Origin: Anoxybacteroides tepidamans
GTDB taxonomy: Bacteria; Bacillota; Bacilli; Bacillales; Anoxybacillaceae
Assembly: GCF_014201465.1 (NCBI RefSeq)
Contig: NZ_JACHEP010000002.1
Span: 124,001-188,000, forward strand
Direction: 5' to 3'
DNA length: 64,000 nt
Shown here: one piece after another, positions 32,264-40,074 of the stretch
Layout of the letters: every line of letters begins with the position of its first letter
How positions within the stretch are numbered: position 1 is the first letter of the stretch
Program-made: the position numbers and the translations under genes
Notes under the pieces: generated by a model
Told to the model about the DNA's origin: nothing
Database searches by the model: none
Seen by the model: only the letters and a program-made list of their open reading frames with translations

Positions 32264-33499
32264 CTATTTTAATTTTTTTAAGCGATCGCTCTGGCTAATG
32301 ATATCCGTCACGCGCACACCGAAATTCTCGTCAATGACAACGACTTCTCCTTTGGCAATCAATTTGTTATTGACTAATATATCGACCGGTTCACCTGCCA
32401 GTTTATCAAGTTCGATGATCGATCCTGAAGAAAGGTTTAAAATATCTTGCACCGATCGCTTCGTCCTTCCTAATTCTACCGTCACTTGCAACGGTATGTC
32501 GAGAAGCATGTTTAAATTGCGCGTCTCCGTTTCTACAAAAGGAGCAGGCTCAAAACTTGCGAAATCAACCGGCTGTACGTGCTGTTGCCCTATTCCTGCA
32601 TGCCCACCAAAATGATTCGGTGTATGCGGCTGCTGATACGCATGCGGATAAGGTTGATATGGCTGCTCTTGCTGAATATGCGGAGCTGCTGGTTGCCCAT
32701 AAGCATAAGCCATATCGTTCGAAGAGCTGACCATAGATGCTTGAGAATTTGGAGCAGAAGATGGTATATCATTGTTTGCCCTGCTATTCTTCACATCCAT
32801 TTTATCGGATAAAGACTCACTTGGACTAGACATTTGCAGTAAATTTTGCACTAGCTCTTTCGCAAAATCAATCGGCAATAGCTGCATAATATTTGAATCA
32901 ATAAGATTTCCAATTTTCAAACGAAAGGAAACTTTCACTAATATATCCTCTGGAGGTAAATATTCAATCCCTTCTCCTTCTTTCACATCTAACAAATGAA
33001 GGCTTGGAGGAGAAATATCTACCTTTTTCCCAAAAATCGTCGACATCGATGTCGCAGCAGAACCCATCATTTGGTTCATTGCTTCTTGTACAGCACTCAA
33101 CTGAATTTCACCTAACAAATCCGTCGGGTTTTGTCCGTCTCCACCTAACATTAAGTCGGCAATAATCGCCGCATCGGACTGTTTAATAACAAGCAAATTC
33201 GTCCCTAAAAATCCATCTGTATAATTGACTTGGACCGCTACATAAGGAAACGGAAATTCATCCGGCACATCTTGTCGGCGAATGACCGATACGCTCGGTG
33301 TCGTAATTTCGACTTTTTGGTTCAACAGCATCGACAGTGCGGTCGCAGAACTTCCGAACGAAATATTTCCGATTTCTCCTAGTGCATCTTGTTCGATCGT
33401 CGACAACACATCATCGACAGACGGAGTGTCATCAAACCCGCCCGTACCGCGCAAGAGCGCATCAATTTCATCTTGGGATAACATATCATCACTCATCAT
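32264..33499 (-). CDS. fliY: flagellar motor switch phosphatase FliY
   Basis: A Gram-positive C-ring protein joining a CheC-like CheY-P phosphatase to a FliN-type SpoA domain. N-terminal LSQDEIDALLRG is the CheY-P binding motif. The ExxN centres appear in ALGEIGNISFGSSAT and SAVQEAMNQMMGSAA. A low-complexity linker rich in Gln, Pro, Tyr and His (about 235-305) precedes the C-terminal SpoA domain (LDIPLQVTVELGRTKRSV). The start overlaps fliM by 11 bases. Confidence 0.96.
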   Translation of the reverse strand: MMSDDMLSQDEIDALLRGTGGFDDTPSVDDVLSTIEQDALGEIGNISFGSSATALSMLLNQKVEITTPSVSVIRRQDVPDEFPFPYVAVQVNYTDGFLGTNLLVIKQSDAAIIADLMLGGDGQNPTDLLGEIQLSAVQEAMNQMMGSAATSMSTIFGKKVDISPPSLHLLDVKEGEGIEYLPPEDILVKVSFRLKIGNLIDSNIMQLLPIDFAKELVQNLLQMSSPSESLSDKMDVKNSRANNDIPSSAPNSQASMVSSSNDMAYAYGQPAAPHIQQEQPYQPYPHAYQQPHTPNHFGGHAGIGQQHVQPVDFASFEPAPFVETETRNLNMLLDIPLQVTVELGRTKRSVQDILNLSSGSIIELDKLAGEPVDILVNNKLIAKGEVVVIDENFGVRVTDIISQSDRLKKLK

Positions 33500-34490
33500 C
33501 GTTGTCTCCTCCCCCTTTCAGCGTATCTAACACTTGTACAGCCAATCGTTTATTCATTTTTCCTGGCTGACCAATAAACTTCGGAACGTCGCCAATTTTA
33601 ATGACTAGCGGCTGTTGAATCGATTGATCTAATTGAATGACATCGCCCACGTCCAGCTGCAAAAATTCTTGAATCGTAATCGTGGCTGTTCCAAGTTCGG
33701 CAATAACCGGAAGTTTTGCGACTTTAATTCTTTTTTTAAGAACTTCCTCTTCTTCAGGTGCCCGTTCTTTTTTTTGCGTCTGCATCCAGTAATGGACGGA
33801 AAGACGCGGGATGATCGGCTCCAGCACAACGTGAGGAATACAAATATTAATCATTCCGCTCGTTTCCGCAATTTGCGTATTTAAGGAAATCACCACAACT
33901 GTTTCGTTCGGCGACACCATTTGCAAAAATTGCGGATTCACTTCAAATTCCGCTAAAATCGGATCAATTTCAGTGACTGATTCCCATGCATCCCGCAAAT
34001 TGCTAAACGCTTTTTCAAACAAATTGGACATGATCCTCATTTCAATTTCGGTTAAATTATCGACTTTATTAATGCTTGTGCCTCTTCCTCCCATCACGCG
34101 ATCGAGCATTGCATAAGCGACGTTCGGATTGACTTCCATGACGATATGTCCATCTAACGGTGGTACTTCAAATACGTTTAAAATCGTCATTGTCGGAATC
34201 GACCGGATAAATTCCTCATACGGAATTTGATCTGCTGACGCTACCGAAATTTGCACATATGTTCGCAATTGAGCCGAGAAAAACGTTGTTAATAACCTTG
34301 CAAAATTTTCATGAATGCGCGTAAGGCTGCGAATCTGGTCTTTTGAAAAGCGGAGAGCACGTTTGAAATCATACACTTTTACTTTTTTGTCCGCTTCTTC
34401 TTTTTTCAGCTCCTCCGCATTCATTTCACCGGTTGATAACGCCGCCAAGAGCGCGTCAATTTCACTTTGTGATAATACTTCGCCAGACAC
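33489..34490 (-). CDS. fliM: flagellar motor switch protein FliM
   Basis: A C-ring protein that binds CheY-P and connects FliG to FliY. Features are the N-terminal CheY-P site LSQSEIDALLAAL, the central pseudo-CheC domain and the C-terminal SpoA domain (AELGTATITIQEFLQLDVGDVI). I start at GTG giving MSGEVLSQSE: the AGGAGGTGAGAACG site fits it, and a further GTG three codons upstream is inside that site. Length is 333 residues. It follows fliL by 21 bases. Confidence 0.96.
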   Translation of the reverse strand: MSGEVLSQSEIDALLAALSTGEMNAEELKKEEADKKVKVYDFKRALRFSKDQIRSLTRIHENFARLLTTFFSAQLRTYVQISVASADQIPYEEFIRSIPTMTILNVFEVPPLDGHIVMEVNPNVAYAMLDRVMGGRGTSINKVDNLTEIEMRIMSNLFEKAFSNLRDAWESVTEIDPILAEFEVNPQFLQMVSPNETVVVISLNTQIAETSGMINICIPHVVLEPIIPRLSVHYWMQTQKKERAPEEEEVLKKRIKVAKLPVIAELGTATITIQEFLQLDVGDVIQLDQSIQQPLVIKIGDVPKFIGQPGKMNKRLAVQVLDTLKGGGDNDDE

Positions 34491-34511
34491 CGTTCTCACC
34501 TCCTAGCACAG

Positions 34512-34934
34512 TTATTGGAGGATGAAGGAAGTAATGTACACTTGCTCCACTTTCCCATCTTGCATGATTTGGTTAATTTTTTCTTTCAGGCGGGTTTTAA
34601 GGTTCATCTTTCCTTGCTCCCCGTTAAAATCTGCTGGTTTCATCTGAGATAATTGTTCTATAATGATATCTTTAATTTGGAAATCCCGTTTTTCCGCCTC
34701 AGATTTTGCATCTTCGCTATCCATTTGAATTTTAAAAGAAATTTTAATAAAACTTCCATCCGCTAAATTCGTTGTGATTTCTGGAACATCGACAGAACTG
34801 GCAACAATCTCATCTGCCGTCGGCGCTTTTTTCTCTCCATTCCCTGTAAACTTCAAGATAACCACTAAAGCAACGAGCGCTATCAACGTAATCGTTACTA
34901 ATGTAATCAGCATCACTTTCCACAGTTTACTCAC
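34512..34934 (-). CDS. fliL: flagellar basal-body stator-associated protein FliL
   Basis: A single-pass membrane protein of 140 residues that associates with stators. One N-terminal helix (about 5-28, VMLITLVTITLIALVALVVI) is followed by an extracellular domain ending KINQIMQDGKVEQVYITSFILQ, the typical family C-terminus. It starts at GTG with GGAGGG upstream and overlaps swrD by 8 bases. Confidence 0.95.
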   Translation of the reverse strand: MSKLWKVMLITLVTITLIALVALVVILKFTGNGEKKAPTADEIVASSVDVPEITTNLADGSFIKISFKIQMDSEDAKSEAEKRDFQIKDIIIEQLSQMKPADFNGEQGKMNLKTRLKEKINQIMQDGKVEQVYITSFILQ

Positions 34935-35148
34935 GATCTAATCCCTCCACATCTCGAGGAAATCCTAAAATCGAAATTTGCCGGTAAAAATTTTGGACGA
35001 GCTCCACCACATCCTTTACTGATTCGCGTACAACAATTTTTTTTCCGTTTGTCAACGTAATCGTTGTATCTGGGAAAGCTTCGACTTGTTCTATGTATAT
35101 CGCGTTCAATGTGAATGTTTTTCCATTCAATCGCGTTAATGTGATCAT
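34927..35148 (-). CDS. swrD: SwrD/FlbD family motility protein
   Basis: A 73-residue protein of the FlbD family, called SwrD (YlzI) in B. subtilis, where it increases flagellar motor power. The core MITLTRLNGKTFTLNAIYIE and the middle PDTTITLTNGKKIVVRESV match the family. It lies between flgE and fliL as usual. There is no Shine-Dalgarno sequence at ordinary distance from the ATG: a GGGAGGGAGG sits about 31 bases upstream, with a 10-bp hairpin between them (see the regulatory entry). Confidence 0.93.
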   Translation of the reverse strand: MITLTRLNGKTFTLNAIYIEQVEAFPDTTITLTNGKKIVVRESVKDVVELVQNFYRQISILGFPRDVEGLDRE

Positions 35149-35192
35149 ATGTATATAGGCACTAGACGGAGTCTAGTGCCCTCCCTCCCTTA
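35149..35192 (-). promoter_or_regulatory. ribosome binding site with hairpin spacer upstream of swrD
   Basis: The RNA reads GGGAGGGAGG, then a perfect 10-bp stem (GGCACTAGAC with GTCTAGTGCC, loop TCC, positions 35158-35180), then TATATACAT and the ATG. If the stem folds, the purine tract lies about 9 bases from the start codon; unfolded, it is about 31 bases away. No other start or site fits. It could also be a processing or weak attenuation element in the 44-base flgE-swrD gap. Confidence 0.5.
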
Positions 35193-36581
35193 TTATTTCT
35201 TTAAGTTGACAAGTTCTTGTAAAATTTCATCCGATGTTGTAATGATTCGCGTATTTGCTTGGAAACCGCGCTGCGCAACGATCATTTCTGTAAATTCTTC
35301 AGAAAGGTCAACGTTCGACATTTCGAGAGCTCCGGAAATAATGGATGCTGCACCGTTTAACCCTGGTCTTGATAACTCGTTAATCGTTAAGCCGTTTGCA
35401 TTTCGGTCAAGTTTACCAGAGTTATTTGTTTCTTTAAATGTGTTACCACCCGTTTTCTCTAGACCGCTTGGGTTCGGAAATTGCGCTAACAAAATTTGCC
35501 CAGCAATTTTCAATTGACCGTTGCTGTCGATGAACGTCACTTTTCCATCCGCCGTAATCCCAAAGCTTTTCGCCGTTTTTGGAATTTGGATTAATCCCGG
35601 CTCAAAGCTTGTCGTATTGCTATATTTCGGTTCACTGTAGTCGTTTAATATTTGCTGTACACTCTCAATAAAGCCGCTAATCCCTTCTAAATATGGACCC
35701 ATCATTTTTTCGGATTCTGCTAACGTATCCGGCCAATCGCTGTCATTTTCCGGAAGAAGCGGAACAGGGTTAATACTAGCTTTAGGCGATACTTTATCGT
35801 TGAAATACGAACCGGCAGGCGCCAATGTAGTGTCAGTAGGATCGGTTTTCCCTGTAATTTTTTCATTAAGGTTTTTTAATTGTATATTAAAATTTTTCAC
35901 AAGATTAATAAAATCCGTTTTTGTTGCTGGATTGTTGTCAGGGTTTTTGGAAAACTCAGCTTTCCATTTTTGGATAAATTCAACTAACCCGTTTGTCCCA
36001 TTAATAAAGCTCTCTAAATCTTGTCGCGCAGTTGCAACATGCGGTGCATTCGTTTTTACTGTATCAACATCTTTGATCGCCGCTTCGCCGATTAAATATT
36101 GGCCTTCAGAGTTGACGATATAACCGTACTCATCTAAATAAAAGTTGCCGGCGCGCGTAAAGCTTAAATTAAACACACGATCAATTGGCACGCCAGTATT
36201 GACTTTATTCGTTCCGAGCTGCCCGGCCGGCCCGTCCATACTAATCAACGTCACGTCGTTAATCGAACCGACGACAAAAAATCCGTCACCGCCAAGCGCT
36301 AAGTCAAGCGGGCGTGATGTCGTTTGTGTCGAGCCTTGTGTATGAATCGTTTCAATTGAACCTAAGCCGCTTCCTAAACCGATTTGCTTGCCGTTCACCC
36401 CTCCGCGTGTACCTGTTGATGACGTCGAAGCGGAAATTTGTTGTGAAACAAGGTCTTTAAATGTGACCCGTGCCTTTTTGTATCCATAAGTGTTCACATT
36501 AGAAATGTTGTTGCCAATGACATCTAATTTGTATTGAAAGTTACGAATCCCGCCGATTCCTGTAAACATGGATCGAAGCAT
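35193..36581 (-). CDS. flgE: flagellar hook protein FlgE (long form)
   Basis: The hook subunit, exported and polymerised beneath FlgD. The N-terminus (GIRNFQYKLDVIGNNISNVNTYGYKKARV, in two parts) and the C-terminus (SNVDLSEEFTEMIVAQRGFQANTRIITTSDEILQ, in two parts) are the conserved D0/D1 segments, and LALGGDGFFVV marks the next domain. At 462 residues it is much longer than B. subtilis FlgE (264). The extra sequence lies mainly between about residues 170 and 330, a predicted outer domain of the hook. Confidence 0.95.
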   Translation of the reverse strand: MLRSMFTGIGGIRNFQYKLDVIGNNISNVNTYGYKKARVTFKDLVSQQISASTSSTGTRGGVNGKQIGLGSGLGSIETIHTQGSTQTTSRPLDLALGGDGFFVVGSINDVTLISMDGPAGQLGTNKVNTGVPIDRVFNLSFTRAGNFYLDEYGYIVNSEGQYLIGEAAIKDVDTVKTNAPHVATARQDLESFINGTNGLVEFIQKWKAEFSKNPDNNPATKTDFINLVKNFNIQLKNLNEKITGKTDPTDTTLAPAGSYFNDKVSPKASINPVPLLPENDSDWPDTLAESEKMMGPYLEGISGFIESVQQILNDYSEPKYSNTTSFEPGLIQIPKTAKSFGITADGKVTFIDSNGQLKIAGQILLAQFPNPSGLEKTGGNTFKETNNSGKLDRNANGLTINELSRPGLNGAASIISGALEMSNVDLSEEFTEMIVAQRGFQANTRIITTSDEILQELVNLKK

Positions 36582-36663
36582 AAAGAAATCCTCTCCTTTA
36601 TTTATCGTTTCATTGAGCTGCTTCTGTCATTCCGCAAGCTCTTGGCCTCCATATGGTCCAGCC

Positions 36664-37032
36664 TTACTCTAAAATAATCGCTCCATTAATGTTTGTAAAT
36701 AACTGCGTCTGTGCTTCTTCACGGTTCATCGCTGTAATGACCGTTTGGTTCATTGCATTCACAATGAGCGCCGCTTGATTCGTTAATACTAATGAATCGC
36801 GTATTCCTTTTTGTTTCGCTTCTAACACTTTTTGTTGAATAAGTGTCCATTGTTGTTCATCAATCGAAATGTTCCGCTCTTCTAATCGTTGCTGCGCATG
36901 CTTGCTAATTTTTAACGTTTGCTGCGCTTCTGAAAGCGCCTCGCGAAACGACGATTGTGAAGTTGTCTTTTGTGTTTGTTGGGTATTTGGCAACAACGGC
37001 GCACGCGGTAAAAACTGTACCCGATAATTCAA
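36664..37032 (-). CDS. flagellar operon protein of the TIGR02530 type
   Basis: A 122-residue protein of a conserved family found between flgD and flgE in many Firmicutes. Visible features are a Ser/Thr/Gln-rich N-terminus, a helical segment LKISKHAQQRLEERNISI and a C-terminal stretch (LVLTNQAALIVNAMNQTVITAMNRE). Such proteins are thought to act in hook assembly, but function is not established. It starts 11 bases after flgD. Confidence 0.85.
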   Translation of the reverse strand: MNYRVQFLPRAPLLPNTQQTQKTTSQSSFREALSEAQQTLKISKHAQQRLEERNISIDEQQWTLIQQKVLEAKQKGIRDSLVLTNQAALIVNAMNQTVITAMNREEAQTQLFTNINGAIILE

Positions 37033-37043
37033 ACGATCACCTC

Positions 37044-37535
37044 CTATAGTTGTGTTACTTTTGTTACATCAGAAGCGGAAATCACATCACCGCTATCTAA
37101 TTCTAGCATCCATTTTGTTCCTTGCTGCAGAACCGATTTCACAAGAGCGGATTTCACTTCGCTATTTTCTCCATGCCATTCAACTTGCTTGCCAATCAGC
37201 TCGCTATATCGCGCTAACGACTGCATAGATTGTTGTTGCACAAGCTGTTGCAAAGCATCAGACATGCTCGCAATTTTTTCATATGTCGATGATTGCGAGT
37301 CAATAAATTTTTGCATCAGCGTCGACATGTTCATCATTTGCTCTAAAGATGAAAAGCTCGCCATTTGCGAAATAAATTCTTTATCTTCCATCGGATTTAA
37401 AGGGTCTTGGTGCTCGAGTTGTGCGATTAATATTTTTAAAAAATCGTCTTTTCCTAACGTTTGCTGTCCCGTTTTTCGTTCAGCAGGCTTATAATTGCTT
37501 AAATATAGACTTGAATCAATTGCGTTGGTAGCCAT
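37044..37535 (-). CDS. flgD: flagellar hook assembly protein FlgD
   Basis: The hook cap needed to assemble FlgE. The family core LGKDDFLKILIAQLEHQDPLNPMEDKEFISQMASFSSLEQMMNM (split over two parts) is fully present near residues 27-70. At 163 residues it is a short form, lacking a long C-terminal Ig-like domain, as in B. subtilis. The ATG follows a GGAGAGTGTAGT site. The gene lies between fliK and the TIGR02530-type gene. Confidence 0.95.
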   Translation of the reverse strand: MATNAIDSSLYLSNYKPAERKTGQQTLGKDDFLKILIAQLEHQDPLNPMEDKEFISQMASFSSLEQMMNMSTLMQKFIDSQSSTYEKIASMSDALQQLVQQQSMQSLARYSELIGKQVEWHGENSEVKSALVKSVLQQGTKWMLELDSGDVISASDVTKVTQL

Positions 37536-37546
37536 ACTACACTCTC

Positions 37547-38965
37547 CTAAACCGTTGTATTTAACTGTTCTTTTAAAGCGTCGGCAAACTCTTCGGAAGC
37601 AGGCTCTGACTCTTCAGCCTGTCCTTGCTCATTTTCAAAAGGCTGTTTCGGTTGCTGCTGGCCTTGGTTTCGATTCATCCCACCCAACTCGTTTTGCGTC
37701 CATACATCAAATCGTTCCACGACGATATTTTCCGTCGGAATCATATGGCGAATTTGGTGAATGTTTGCCTCAATTAATTCTTTCACTGCTGTTGTATTTG
37801 TGATGATTTTCGCTGCTAATTCCCCATCTTTTTGCGCAACAAGTTTGATCGTCAATGTTCCTAAATGCTCGGGATGCAAACGAATGACAAGCTGGGATTG
37901 GCCGTTATTCGCTTTCGTAAACTTGCTCGTTTTCATAATCTCTGTTAGCTGATGAATAAACGAGCGCTGAACGTCGCTTTTCGTTTCTTTCGGCTGCAAC
38001 AAAATGGTGTGTTCATTTGGTGTTTTGTTGTCCGTCAACATAGAGGTCATCTTTTCTAGATCGTTTGATAATGAACGCGAAGGTGTAAGATCGTTTGCTT
38101 CTTCTAGAGGAACAAACATAATCCCCCTCTCTTGATGAATCAGCTGTTCCCCATTCAACGGCGTTCGTTGTCGTTGCTCCATCGAGCGGATATAGCCATC
38201 AAAAAAGCTGGCAGGTTTATCGCTGTTTAGCAACGTTACACGGAACTTTGAAAATTCCTCAGCGCTGAGCCTTTGAACTTTTTCTTTTTCACCTTTTTCG
38301 CCTTTTTCACCTTTCATTTGCAGAGACCGACTAACTGTTTCAAGCAACGCACGCATGTTCATCACTTCGTTGTTCGTATTGCCTAGAAAGGCATTTGTAT
38401 CACCTAGAAAGGCATTTGTATCACCTAGAAAGGCATTTGTATCACCTAGAAAGTCGTTCGTGGTGATCGAAAAGACAGACGATAGCCGGCGCTGAACGGT
38501 TTGAATCATGTCAGGCGGAAGCGGGATTTGTTTCTGCTCGAATTGAAACAGCACAAGCGCCACCGCTAGCAACGTTTCGGCATTTTCCAACTCTTTTTCG
38601 TCTTCCACGATTTGTTCAACGGGACGGCCTGGTGCAAACGCTTCTGTCACTTGCTCTTTCAGCGATGTTGGCAATAGCTGAAACAACTGCTGAACGACAC
38701 GGTCGTTCAATGTGTCCTGTTGAACATATCCTTCATCGATTGGAATTGAATCGAACAGCTTTTGCAAATCTTGATACAGATCCGATACATTGAACGGAAG
38801 CAAAGGCAAAACCGGCGAATCGTTGACCGTTGCTGCTTGCAGTTGCTTTCCTTGTTTCATCGTCGCGAATAGAGCAGCAAACCCCGACGATAGCAATGTT
38901 TCTTGCTTTAGTGCAGTTGGTGATGGTACACTTGCCAACATAGAAACAATTGGACCGATATTCAC
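37547..38965 (-). CDS. fliK: flagellar hook-length control protein FliK
   Basis: FliK measures hook length and triggers the FlhB switch. The C-terminal domain is clear (SQLVIRLHPEHLGTLTIKL; IRHMIPTENIVVERFDV). The rest is low-complexity and rich in Gln and Glu. An imperfect 7-residue repeat (FLGDTNA, four copies at about residues 172-199) is encoded by a 21-base tandem repeat, and a GEK repeat follows at about 220. I start at GTG giving MNIGPIV, with AAGGGGGTG 5 bases upstream. An ATG six codons earlier overlaps the ylxF stop but has no ribosome site. Confidence 0.92.
   Translation of the reverse strand: MNIGPIVSMLASVPSPTALKQETLLSSGFAALFATMKQGKQLQAATVNDSPVLPLLPFNVSDLYQDLQKLFDSIPIDEGYVQQDTLNDRVVQQLFQLLPTSLKEQVTEAFAPGRPVEQIVEDEKELENAETLLAVALVLFQFEQKQIPLPPDMIQTVQRRLSSVFSITTNDFLGDTNAFLGDTNAFLGDTNAFLGNTNNEVMNMRALLETVSRSLQMKGEKGEKGEKEKVQRLSAEEFSKFRVTLLNSDKPASFFDGYIRSMEQRQRTPLNGEQLIHQERGIMFVPLEEANDLTPSRSLSNDLEKMTSMLTDNKTPNEHTILLQPKETKSDVQRSFIHQLTEIMKTSKFTKANNGQSQLVIRLHPEHLGTLTIKLVAQKDGELAAKIITNTTAVKELIEANIHQIRHMIPTENIVVERFDVWTQNELGGMNRNQGQQQPKQPFENEQGQAEESEPASEEFADALKEQLNTTV
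38372..38453 (-). repeat. 21-bp tandem repeat inside fliK
   Basis: Four adjacent copies of a 21-base unit encode FLGDTNA, FLGDTNA, FLGDTNA and FLGNTN. Copies two and three are identical at the DNA level; the outer ones diverge. Because the unit is a multiple of three, copy-number change would lengthen or shorten FliK without a frameshift. Confidence 0.9.
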
Positions 38966-38979
38966 ATTTTCACCCCCTT

Positions 38980-39615
38980 TCATCGTTGTCCGTTTGCTTG
39001 CGCTTCTTTCGTCAGCAATGCTGTATATTTCGCTGCATCGGCTGGTGTCATTTTTTCGAGAATGGCAGCAACTGTATCGCTTCCTAACGCCGAAAGAATG
39101 TTCACTGCCTCTTGATCCGACATTTTGGGAATAATCAGCGCTGCGTTTTTCGGCGACATCGTTTCATACATTTTGGCGATGTCTTGAACGGTCGGTTTTT
39201 TTTCGTTCAATGGCGGCGAAGTCGTATTTCCTTGTTGTTTCGCTGATAATTCATCGTTTAATCGCTTAATTTCTTGTTTTAGCGCATCAATTTCGCTTTG
39301 CTTATTTTTAACTTCTTTTTCAAGCTTCTTAATTTGCATCGTTTTTTCTTCAATCGTCGCTTTTTGCTGCAACATGTTTTCTTTTAAAACTTGTTCTGTC
39401 GATTTTTGTGTATCGCCTACTAGCTTTGATATGAATGGAAGATTAGCTCCATATTTTTTGGCGACATCAAACACATTCACTCCGGCAATCGTTGTAATGA
39501 CAAGTGTTAATGCAATTGTAAATAATAATGGAATTACGATGACAAACAAGAACCATTGAAATTTACCGACTTTTTCTTCCGTTTCTATTTCTTTCCCGAT
39601 TTCTTGTTCTTTCAT
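38980..39615 (-). CDS. ylxF: YlxF, MgtE-N/MotE-like membrane-anchored coiled-coil protein
   Basis: A 211-residue protein with one N-terminal membrane segment (about 24-48, FLFVIVIPLLFTIALTLVITTI), a coiled coil (about 80-135, KATIEEKTMQIKKLEKEVKN) and a C-terminal MgtE-N/MotE-like module (KMYETMSPKNAALIIPKMSDQEAVNILSAL, split). MotE-type proteins in other bacteria act as stator or assembly chaperones. I start at the second ATG, which overlaps the fliJ stop (TGATG). The gene lies between fliJ and fliK. Confidence 0.88.
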   Translation of the reverse strand: MKEQEIGKEIETEEKVGKFQWFLFVIVIPLLFTIALTLVITTIAGVNVFDVAKKYGANLPFISKLVGDTQKSTEQVLKENMLQQKATIEEKTMQIKKLEKEVKNKQSEIDALKQEIKRLNDELSAKQQGNTTSPPLNEKKPTVQDIAKMYETMSPKNAALIIPKMSDQEAVNILSALGSDTVAAILEKMTPADAAKYTALLTKEAQANGQR

Positions 39616-40067
39616 CATCTCACCCAATTTCTGCGATGGACAAATTGTTGAATCGAAACTTCGTCCATCCATCGATTTTCCGCTGCTTGAATCGCTTCCC
39701 GCACCGCTTTCTCATGGTTTTCTTTCATTTTTTCATATTTTTTCACTTCGATGTTTACTTCTGCTAATTTTGCTTGTTTTAAAAACATTTGCTCCCGAGC
39801 TTGGATGACAAGCTGCTGATAATGGGAAATCGTTCGTTCTAAATTCGTAATAAACAGTTGAAAATAACGAATATCTTGAATCGGTAGACCTAACCGCAAC
39901 TTCTGCTTATGCATTTCTTCATAGTCTTCTTTCTGTTTTAAAAAATAATAAAGTTTTTCCGCTACTTTTTCAAATCGCTTTACCGCTTCATTGTATTCTC
40001 CAAGCGCTTTCTCTTTTTCTTTTTCTTTGATTGTTAATATTTTACTAAACTTAAATGAATACTCCAT
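39615..40067 (-). CDS. fliJ: flagellar export chaperone FliJ
   Basis: A coiled-coil chaperone that links the FliI ATPase to FlhA. The 150-residue product is almost entirely helical and charged (EKEKEKALGEYNEAVKRFEK; AEKLYYFLKQKEDYEEM). Two adjacent ATGs follow GGGTGA; I use the second (MEYSFKF), with 8-base spacing and a match to B. subtilis MAYQF. It lies directly after fliI and overlaps ylxF by one base. Confidence 0.92.
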   Translation of the reverse strand: MEYSFKFSKILTIKEKEKEKALGEYNEAVKRFEKVAEKLYYFLKQKEDYEEMHKQKLRLGLPIQDIRYFQLFITNLERTISHYQQLVIQAREQMFLKQAKLAEVNIEVKKYEKMKENHEKAVREAIQAAENRWMDEVSIQQFVHRRNWVR

Positions 40068-40074
40068 CATTTAT

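Noticed and set aside
36582-36663. 16-codon frame between flgE and the TIGR02530-type gene
   Set aside because: Short, no clear ribosome site and low-complexity product; no support.
38372-38453. Possible CRISPR-like repeat
   Set aside because: Units are directly adjacent without spacers and encode protein in frame within fliK.
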